From NCBI GenBank assembly GCA_905221605.1, contig CAJNDS010000839.1, forward strand, positions 1 to 12,500: 12,500 nucleotides of DNA, written 5' to 3'. Position 1 is the first letter of the stretch. Each line of letters starts with the position of its first letter. Of this stretch, positions 1 to 9,700 are shown one piece after another. Below the pieces are notes generated by a model. The model saw nothing but the letters and a program-made list of their open reading frames with translations. It did no database searches and was not told the DNA's origin. The DNA is from Symbiodinium natans. Its lineage: Eukaryota > Sar > Dinophyceae > Suessiales > Symbiodiniaceae. The position numbers and the translations under genes are program-made.

Positions 1-2
1 AT

Positions 3-140
3 GCACGGAAATTCACCGAAGAGGGGTTCTCAAGGTGCCTGGCCGATCCATCCGTGGGGGCGATGACTACCTTCTTCCGTTCCCCATGCCAACAGATTAA
101 GAAGTTGGTTGTTTCGGATGCATGGGCTCTCTTTATCTGA
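3..140 (+). CDS. Possible 5'-most exon block, function unknown
   Basis: An open stretch of 45 codons runs from the window edge to a TGA at 138-140, beginning ARKFTEEGFSRCLADPS. It reads like an amphipathic helical protein, but splice sites are not clear and it may extend upstream of the window. Its first codons resemble those of a block at 280-333 (ARKFAFSEDLLIKLLAGPS), at both protein and DNA level. No family recognised. It could be a chance open frame. Confidence 0.28.
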   Translation, partial: ARKFTEEGFSRCLADPSVGAMTTFFRSPCQQIKKLVVSDAWALFI

Positions 141-159
141 CATCTGTATTGTTTGATAC

Positions 160-390
160 ATGGTAGCGGAGCGCCAACCGGTGCCAGGCTTCCTGACGTC
201 CAACTTCACGACGGTCATTCGCACGCAGGACAGAGTGCCCCAAGCCTTCGCTGAGACACTGCCCCCCCCCCCCACCCCCGCACGTAAATTTGCCTTCAGT
301 GAGGATCTCTTGATCAAGCTTCTTGCTGGACCATCCCCTGAATTGCGTCAGCACTGGGCTGAAGAGATTTGCCAGGCCGCGTGCAGATGT
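160..390 (+). CDS. Possible exon block with proline-rich linker, function unknown
   Basis: The frame opens with ATG at 160 and stays open to 600, but only the first 75 or so codons look protein-like. It contains a short proline run encoded by a C-rich tract (261-280), followed by ARKFAFSEDLLIKLLAGPS and a helical segment. After about 390 another frame (369-587) is equally plausible, so a splice or the real end lies nearby. From 390 to 660 I see no reliable gene signal. No family recognised. Confidence 0.3.
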
Positions 391-662
391 CCGTGTATCC
401 GATGCACCATGATGTACCCGTTATCGCTTATCGCTCATCGCAAACTGCTCGAGTTTCCACCTTGCATGGGCTGTCCGTTCTCCCGAGCACTTCGAAGATC
501 CCAGAAGTGGCAACAAGGGGCAGCGAATCATTGTTTTTGCCCAACCTTCAGGATTCTAGCCAGGTGCCGCAGAGGCTTTCGGCCTGAGAACCTTCGGTAG
601 ATCAAGCCGCCATCCCGTTTTTCCCAACAGTTCGGAAACCATGCGAGTAGAGGGGGTGAATC

Positions 663-780
663 ATGAATAGGCAGTTCACAGCCCTGGATCAGGGTGAGAA
701 GTTCCAGCGCTTTATGCAGCAGATGATCAGACGGAAGGATGACCGTCGAATCAGTGGACAGCATCTTGCTGCTGTCATGA
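663..780 (+). CDS. Exon block A1
   Basis: Codes for a 39-codon block starting MNRQFTALDQGEKFQRFMQQ, basic and glutamine-rich, with mostly C/G third positions. ATG at 663 follows an in-frame TGA at 657, so it is either a real start codon or an exon beginning just upstream. The end at 780 is set by a GTGATC donor. The frame changes after a 31-nt intron, and the frame-1 continuation is the one that looks coding. Confidence 0.5.
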
Positions 781-3700
781 GTGATCTCTCGCATTTTCTG
801 TGCATGTGCAGGTGGTGTCAGATTGCAGCCGCAGCCAAGGTACCGTGTGTTGATGAACTTTGTGCTGCAACAGTGCCTCGGCAGCTTGCGGAATTCGCAT
901 TTGAATGGAAGCAGCCGCCTGCCTGGCCTAGATGCAATCAGCGGCGCCTCATGGCCACGCTCTGCGCCATCCGCGACGATGATCTTTCAGTGGATGAGCA
1001 AGTTTTGGTAGCGCAGGCCATTCAACACGTGGAAAGTCGTGTGCCGCATGCAGGCTTGAGCCACCTGATGCTGAGTGTCGTACTCGTAGGTGCTGTACAG
1101 TTGCCTCTCAAACGTCCAGCCTTCAGCACCTTGGCCGACACACTCCTCCGCGCAGAAGTCGCAAGATTATGTTCACAAGCTCTATCCCGAGGTGGCCACC
1201 AAGCCCATTCAAGCCCCCGACACGCTTCGAAAAGCCCGAGCCAGCGAGACAGGCACACCGCGGCACACCACAGCGGGGGAACAGCCCGGGTTAGGAACCG
1301 GCACAAGCATGCGATGCATGCGCAGGTCTTGGTCAGATCATGAAGCTCCGCGTGCCCGGAGCACCAGGGCTGACCATCAAAGCAGTACCACAGGTTGGGC
1401 GGCAGGCGGCAATCACCTAATCACCTTGGCATCTTTAAGTAATTGGCTGCTTGACATACTTGGTCTCCTACGAGAGCACGGTGTGCAGGTGGGTGAGAAC
1501 TTCTCTGGACAAACAAGGCTGATTGATTGGTCGGATTGGCAGGTCCGACTAGGGCATCCCAAGTTCATCAGGCTCTTGTGGCCGCATTTTGCAGCCGCGC
1601 TGTAGCCACATTCAGGAAAAGCCAGAAGTAAAGGACCCGAACGAGATCATTGTGTGGCTGGTCGCGCGCTCAGGGCAACACTGGCAAAGCTGTCCCTCAA
1701 CTCGAAGCCTGAAGAAGCTGGGCAGGCCAAAACAGAATCTGCACTTCAACAGCCGGTGGAGAAGCGCAAGGACGCGCTTGTTTTTCAAACTGCTACGGCA
1801 CGCTACGGCGCACCATGCGAGCTTTAAAGGAGTGCAGGATGATACTGGCCCACACGAGGCCTCGAGCATCAAAAGAGGGCTGAAGTTAGCCAGGGCGAGA
1901 GAGTACACTACACGACTGCTGGATCGAGATTCAACAATAACCTTCTGCGAGGCCGCTGAAGATGGAGCTGGCAGAATCGGAAGCTCAGAAGGCCGAGGAC
2001 AAGGCGGGACTCCCTGCAAACGATGGAGCAGGGCAAAGACATGAAAGTTGATGGGCGAAATCGACACGCTGCGTTTTTGCTAATCTTCCGTGTTGTATTG
2101 ACTGTATTGAAGAACCGAAAGGCTTCGTGTCTAGGTTATCTGAGGGTTCGTAGTAGAGAAAGAAGGCAAAGAAAGCCGTCATCTCAGAGAGGAGCACCGG
2201 GCAAAGAAGGACAGCTATTGGGATACCCACCTGACAGGCCGAGAACCAGCAACATCTACTGTATTTGTTGACGAACACTTTTTTCTAGCGATCAAACATG
2301 AAGAAGCATGAGTTAAATACACATGACTTTTTTCATGCCCCAAAAAAGTTCTTCGATGCCAGCTAGACATGGGTCGAAACAATAGAACATCAATGAAATG
2401 CAATGCTGGTTGAAAACTAATGACAAAACTGTCAGAATACACATACCAGAAAACAAACCAATGCAAAACCAACCGACCAAGCCAACAGAGCCAAAAACAA
2501 ATCCAAATGACCAACAAAAACACCAATTTGTCGGGAACTCCTGGAAACAAGACAGACGTAAGCCCTTTTCAAGAAGAGTTCCCGATTGTGTTTTTGGTTG
2601 TTTTCTGGCTTTGATTTGAGTCTGGCTACTTGGCTTTGTACTTCTGGACTCATGCTGTCAATACGGGCCACGCCTCCTTCAGAGGGCGGCGCCACCACTG
2701 AACATACATACAGCTCTCCGACTGGTGAGGGCAGTGTGATGCTGTATTTTTGTTGGACAGGTTTGTCTGGTTTTGTTTTTGTTGCTTTGTATTATTTTGC
2801 GAGGATACTCAAGCGTAGCAAAACACAGGTGACGAATTTCGGCCCCAAACTGCAACCATTTCTTCAGTGTTGTGTTACTTCCATTCGTGTATAAAGGTTC
2901 TTTACTCTTTAACATGGTGGAAACAGCCGAACGCAGCAGTTCGATTCCATCTTTTAAGCGAAAAGCCCGTTGAAGAGATGCTCTGGGTTGCTGTGCAGAG
3001 CTTTGCAGGCGCATTTCAAGGAGCGCTACAAACACGACACGGGCGAACCCGTAGAGGTGCACTTGGTCTCACACTTGGTCGCGCTGCTGCTTGACTGGCT
3101 TGACTCGCTAGACTCGCCACTGGCGCAACGGCAGGTCTTCCAGCTGGATTTTCAAGACACGATCTACTATCAGCTGCAGTTTATGAGTGGCAAAAGGCTT
3201 GATCCCTTCCTGGTGCCTTGGCGCAGAATGCATCCCCTGAGTCAAGGGGCAAAAGGTTCTGATATTGTGCTTGGGCATGCTCTCATGCTCCTCACATGCT
3301 CCTGGCCAGCTTTTTCGGCCAGGAAAAGGACGACATCGAAATGGTGTCAGATGAGCCTCCCAAAGTCGTCATACAGGTTTACACCTTGTTGCGCCTGCAA
3401 GCATCGAAGTCTTGAGCCACATTCGCCATGTCAGGGCCTCACACAGGGCATGGTCTCGCAAGACACGTCCGACGACAAGAGCAAAGGCTGCAGAGAATGG
3501 CTTGTGAGCTTGATTTCTTGATCAGCTTTTTGGGTTTCGATGGATGCCAGGAAACACCAGCTTTGCCTTTGAGAAAGGCCCAGGCACCATTCCTTGCGGT
3601 GCCGTAGAGAAGATGTCTGTGAAAAATCATAAGCCCAGTGGTCACCAGCTGCAAAGACTCTTCCGGATCGTGTCCAGGCAGGAATGAGAGCATTGTTGAG

Positions 3701-6700
3701 TACATCCTGCGCCTGGTGGAAGCGATTGAGTCACGCCTCAGGAGTGCTTTACAGTAGGGCAAAGTCAATCGAAGCAATTGGAAGCTACCAGTAGTTGGGA
3801 AAGGGCGCCATGAGGCATTGGGTTGCACTCACAGGAGGGAGCTCGAGAGTGACAAGGACCAGGTTGACCAAGAACAGGACATTGCCTTGGGTTCTCTAAA
3901 CAGAACTTGGAACGAGGCGGCTTCAGCCGGCATGGCCTTGCTTGCCTCAGGACGACGACAAGCAAGACGACTCCGGGAATGCCGCAAAAGAAGATCCCAC
4001 TGGCATTGTCAGGCAGAAGAACACAAGTGATTTCGTTGAATCGAGCTGTTGCACGGCTCTCTGCGCACTGCAATGCAGGTTCATGAACAGCTTGCTGAAG
4101 TGGACGCGCGTGGCCAAAGCAGCTTGGATGTGAGCTCCAAAAACTTGGCAATATTTGGCAGCTGCTCCATGGAACTTCCCAGGCAACAGCCAGAAATCTA
4201 GACAGCTTGGGCGATGGACAAGTTGCAGCGGGTGGTCAGGAGTGGGCTCACGATTCGCCGGCTCTCGATACCTCTCGATGGTAAGTGTCACCTGAGCCAG
4301 TGAAAGCTGCTGTCATGTCCCGGGATGCATTAGCTGAATCTGACTCCTAGTTTGATCACGGTGCCCAGCTGGAGTGCGCGCTTTGTGCATGAGGACATCG
4401 ATGCAGCGGCAACGAAGGACGATGCTGATAACACAAACGTGATTGCCAGCATGAGCTATGTCCGCCTTGAGCTCGGACTTCGCGTTCAGTTTCGACATCG
4501 CCAATGTCCATACTGCCACCTTGCGAATACTTGTGACATCTTGTGACCAGGCTTGAACAGCCAGCTGCGGCCAATTCAAAGAATCTTGGCGCTTGCCGTG
4601 CTCGCGGTCTGAATCTCAGCTGCCACGCATAAGCAGGGTGGCCACTACACACGGCACACCGAGGTTGCCACCAAGCAGCCTCACAAGTTCAGCGAAAGTA
4701 TGACACGCATCTTGCAGCTCAGCTCAGATTCTGGGTGGGGGGCCATGGTGGAATGTTTGATCTGCGCGCCTATCCGCATGTGTGTGTGTGTGTGCGCATG
4801 CGTGAGCCGTCTTCGCCGGACACCGTCTCATTACTTCCCCTTCACTTCATTCTCGTGTTGTGTCATTCCGTCTGATGCACCAACAACCCAAAAAGACACC
4901 GAGCAGAGCACCAAAAACACATGTATGTACCAAGAAAGGCTTTGGAGCTTACAGCTATTAGGAATTTAGGGTTTAGGGTCTGTGGACTTTTGATACTCCG
5001 TTTAGTACGTTTAGGGTTTTTCGACTTTGAAGGTTTTGGAGCTTAGGGTTTTGAAAGTGTTCAAGGGTTCGCAGGCCTATGCATATATTTGTTCTTCGGG
5101 TTTTAAACGGTCAGGGTTTAGGGTTTAGGGCGGCTTTAGGGTTTAGGGTTTGCGGGTGTTTGGAGAGGACTTTGGGGTTCCTGGTTTTTCAGGTTTGAGA
5201 TCTTCGGGTTTGGGGTTTACGCTCTGGGCGTTTTAATTGTGTTTGGTGTCTTTAGAGCTTTAGGGTTTTTTTAAGCTTAGGAGTTTAAGGTTTCGGGTTT
5301 TGTGTTTAGGGCTTGAGTGCATTCAGGCTTTATTGTGACTGAGGGCTTGCAGGATCTTTGGTATGTCTGTTCACGCTTAGGCCTTCGGGTTTTAGACTTC
5401 CAGGATGTTATTGCTTTTCGGCGTTTAGGTTTTTAGGGCTTTAAGTAAGGGTTTATGAGGTGGCTAGGGCTTGGGGCTTGGTTATTGTAGGCATGTGACA
5501 ATTGTTTTGTGGTTTTAGGGCCTTAAGGTTTTTTCTGGCGTTAAGGTTTAGGAGTTTGGTGTTTCGGGTTTTGAGGTTTTTTCGATTTGTAGGGGTTCTA
5601 GGCTGGTGTAGTTTTTGGGGTGTGGGCCCTTGGGTGTTTATGGAGGGTTTTCGGGTTAATTAAGGGTAAGTAAGATTGAGGTTTTTCGGGTTCAGGGTTC
5701 TTAGGGTTTTTTTCAGGGTTGTTGGCTTCTGAATATGTTCTTTGGGTTTGGCGTCTTTAGAGTTTTTGAGGTTTGAGGCTGAGGAGTCTAGGGTTTAGGG
5801 CTTTGCGTCTGGGATTTTGGGTATTTTAAGGTTCGGCGGTCTAAGGTTTGTAGGGTGTGTTTGATATGTTTGGTTTTTAGGCCTTTGGGGTTGTCAGGGT
5901 TCTAAGGTGTAAGAGTTTCACGACTAGGGCTTCGGTTTTAGGTTTTCAGGGTTTGTCACTTTAGGTCGTGGGCTTTTTTGGGGCATGTGATTGGTCTGCA
6001 CGATCTTTGCAGATTTTGAGGTTTAGGAGTTTCAGGTTTGAGGGCTTTGACGGGTTGTACGGGTGTTTGGCCCTTGCTTGGTTCTTTTGTTGTTTCTTGA
6101 GCTCGAAGTTTGGGGCTGAGTTCTTTTAGGGTTTTTTCGGGTGTTAAGGGCTCAAAGCTTTGCAAGGCTTTACGGTTGGCTTTCAGTGTTCTTAGGGTGT
6201 CTAAGGTCGCAAGGTTTATGAGTTTAGGGTTTCGGGTTTCGTGTTTAGGGCTTTGGAGATGTGAAAGGCTGTCAGGGCTGTCAGGGCTTTGGAGTTGTAC
6301 AAGCATAAGGTTTTAAGTGTTTTTTGAATGTGATTGCTTTGGGGCGCTTTCGGGGTGCTTAGGGCTTTTGAGTTGTTTTGAATGGAACATTGCAGTACTC
6401 AATCAGCTCTGAAACTTGACCTGTAGTTTTGTGCTTCAGTAAATTGACAACAATTACTCTTTGATTTGTTGATGTGATTACATTTGTGATCTCACTGATT
6501 GTGTTTTCCTAGTTCAAGACTTGTGTATTATTGTACCGTTTTATGTAGTTTAAACATGGATAGTGGTTGCGCCGTTTATTCAGTTGTTTCTAAACACACT
6601 CCAGAATCAGAAGAGATAGATGATTGAACCAAGAGTCCATGCTATGCTTGCAGTGGCTTTTGGGCATCAAGTGTTTGGTCTTGTGATTCCGTTCTTGGCG

Positions 6701-9700
6701 TTTGTGCCTTGAGGGTTTTAGGTTTAGGACATGGTTTCGGGCTTTGGGCTTTGAGGGCTTCAGGTTTGGACTTTGTGGGCTTTTTGTTGAGGTCTTAAGT
6801 GTTTTCCATTGTTAGGATGTGGTTTTGGGCTTGGGGGTGGGGGGGCTTTGAGCATGTACGGATGTTCAGGGTTCGGGGTTTGAGATTCGTTTATCGCTTA
6901 AGGTGTTTAGGGATGTTTAGGGTATTAGTTTGCTTAAGTTTGTTCGAGGGTTTTCAGGGTCACTAATCAACACATCCCTCTGGTGAGTTCGTCTGGCCCC
7001 ATGCATGCTCAGGCCGCATCCCGTTCCAGTGCAAGTGCAGCGGACGCGCATGGTGTGCGTACACGGGCGTGCGCCGAGGTGTGCGCGTGTGCGTGGTTGT
7101 GGGCGTGGCCGTGGTCGTGACCGTGTGCGTGGCCATGTGCGTGGCCGTGTGCGTCTGTGTGGTGTGTGCATTTGTGCGTGCGAGGGGTTATGTGTGTGTG
7201 TGCTAGCGTGCACATTTGTGTTGTTCCTGGCAGGTGCAGTGTTGCATGAAGCTATTCTTCAAGTTGCTTCAACAAAGTCAAACGAACCACCAATTTTCCA
7301 ATTTGTTTAAGTTTTTGTGTCATACATCATGTAGCTTTAGTCGAATCTTGGAACAGACCCAAGCAACCGCGCAGCGCACAACCACACTGTACTGTAATGT
7401 AGAAGATCGGGACCAAGCCCTACGACTCCCTCAGCCTGCTGCAAAGGACGTTGGTGGACAGCTTGGACCCCACTGTGGCACAATCCATGTGCGATGCTGT
7501 GCTGCAGCTGCTGAACATACCGAGCGCCTTTGTTGCAAGCGGCGTCCACGAATGGTTGGGAAGAAGACATCGTTGATCAGCCCCATGCCCGTCAGGAAAC
7601 CTGGCAAGGTTCACGCGCGCAAATGTGGAGAAGGCTTGCCTCTGCTGTCAAACTGAAGGAAAAAGTTTCGCAAGTTGCGAATCAGGTGCTTTCGTCCATG
7701 ACACAAGCCTTCTACGTGCCGGAGAAAGCAGAGTGGGCGCCCTGGGATGCCGCTCAAGTGCGGTGTGCTCACCTGCGCGTGACGCCACAATGTGTGGCGA
7801 TACAAAGTGTGTCAGGGCATCCCTGCTGTCCTTCTGCAACATCCTCACAAAGTGGCCCGCGTCCAAGCTCCGAGGGTAGCAGAGTGCAGGCACAAGGGCA
7901 GCATCAGTCATATATATGTATACATAGAAGTAGATAAGTACATGTATGTACCTATGTACATAGAGAGATATGTTGCACAGAGCACGAAACCCTGGCCAAA
8001 CTAGGCTCAAGCCGGAAGCAAAGGACATCGCAGAGAGCAAAGAACCTGCCTCAAGCAGGCGCCGACATGAGCAAACAGGCGTGAGCTCGGTCCGCACAGA
8101 GTGCCGCTTCGAATGTGAAGGATCATCAGCCCACTGCTGGCCATCCTGCAGAAAGCCGAGACATCACAAGAGCAGCGGGCATTTATCTTCAACATCATCC
8201 GTCAAGGGATGCGCTCCCTGGTCGTGAGATTCCTCTAGTGGCCTATCTCTCACATCCACAATACGGCATGCCCTGATCTTTCAAGCTTTTCCGACGTGCA
8301 GTTCAGGCTACGAGATCGTCTCGGCGGTCTCCTTCACGTCCTCCTCGACGCAGAAAAGCACGAAGACCAAAGGATCCACCGTCCAGCCGCTGCTTCAGGC
8401 AAGGAAAGAAGCCATGCGCGCGACATTGCGACTCCCAGTGTGTAGGGTTACCTCTGCAATTCCAGACGCAACCCTTGAGGTTCTCAGACCTTTGGAGCGA
8501 TCCGTGGACCGGTTGAGTGAGCTCGAAAACTTCCACGACTTGTTTCGTGATCTCTCCGCGGCTCATCTACCGATATCCTGCTTGGACAAGTGTCGAATTC
8601 CAGCTGTTCTGGTCGTAAGGTGGCCTTCAGCTCGGCATCTGTGCTGAAGAAGGTGCAGCATGGGGCAGAACAAAGGACGTAAGAGTACTCATGCCAAACT
8701 GTACGCAGACCCTGCGCAGACTGCACATGGCCCGGTATGGCCCCATACTCCCCATAAGACTGTGCGCTCTCTGGTCGAGGTGTGTCTGGTGTCTCATCCT
8801 GAAGGGCACGCAATGCTCATCGTGGAAGATGTGGTGCCCAAGCTCATGCGTGTCATTGGAGAGATCAAGGACTTCCTTCCTCGCTTCAAGCACCTCTGGC
8901 AAACACATGTAAGACAAGACTCTTTCAGTGACAAGAGCACGTGGCGGCTGCGACTGTTGTGACTGCTGTGTGTGACTGCTGTGTGTGTCTCTTCCTCCCA
9001 GGGATGCCACGGCCTTCAAGCTGGACACGCCGTCTGCCTGCATCGACCCGCAGACCCGCCCGGTGCTCAATTTGAACTGCTTACATGTTCCGTGTACGAT
9101 GCAAAACGCATGTAGAATTCACGTGTGTACCAGGTTATGCGCTCCCCCTTGAAAAGCCTACTCATTCTCATTGGCAGATGCTCGCCCGACAGGCAAAGTC
9201 ATTGCGAACAAATACCTCCTGTTGCCCTACGTGTTCAACACACGGCTTTTCCGCGAGCTGTGTGGAGCCATCTCTAACGTGGGCCAGTGTCTCTCGAACC
9301 TGCAGCATCTCGGACGAGAGCACTCCGCTGTGCCATGCTGTTCCCGTCTATCTGCTGAAATTATTGACCGTAGTGTGTGTGTGTGTGTGTGTTCAGAGGT
9401 CTGATCTCCTCACAAACACCAACTGCGTGCCCATTCTGCAGCTCTTGGCATATGTTCCTGGGCCTCATGAGTGGGCTTGAGTGCAAGCGGTGATGTTCTG
9501 ATGTGAAGTGTTGTGTGAACTTATGGCTGCATACAGCTCTGTTTTAACACGTTATACAGGGTTTCAAAAGCTTGTAGGATCTGGGGGATGGGCTGCGCGA
9601 CTTGTACAACATGCTGAAGGATGTGGAGGTCTGCAGCACGGGCTTCTGCACAGATCTCGCTCTCTCTCGCTCCCTCTCTCTCTCTCCCTCTCTGGCTCTG

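Noticed and set aside
663-780. EKF...F...M resemblance to a segment before the RIH-associated region of IP3 receptors
   Set aside because: It would be out of order relative to the other RIH-like blocks and is too short to trust.
3413-3415. In-frame stops between protein-like segments (TGA 3413, TAG 4199, TGA 10769), suggesting a pseudogene or stop-codon reassignment
   Set aside because: TGA 3413 and TGA 10769 fall inside predicted introns that restore phase, and TAG 4199 is at an acceptor. TGG is used normally for tryptophan.
3439-4291. Long minus-strand open frames (for example 3439-3828, 3947-4291)
   Set aside because: Plus-strand blocks in the same places have better codon bias and matching splice signals, including GTAAGT at 4281.
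5956-6316. Open frames on both strands within the telomere-like array
   Set aside because: They are translations of the heptamer repeat, without independent coding features.
6917-7215. Minus-strand His- and Arg-rich open frames (HGHAHG-type repeats), possibly metal-binding
   Set aside because: They arise from GT/GC-rich low-complexity DNA in two frames at once, with no codon bias or start context.
8669-9453. Assignment to CYFIP/PIR121 (actin regulatory scaffold)
   Set aside because: Blocks B7, B9 and B10 show a vague resemblance in order, but blocks after 9578 do not follow the family, and the RIH-like pattern explains the upstream half better. Kept only as an alternative.
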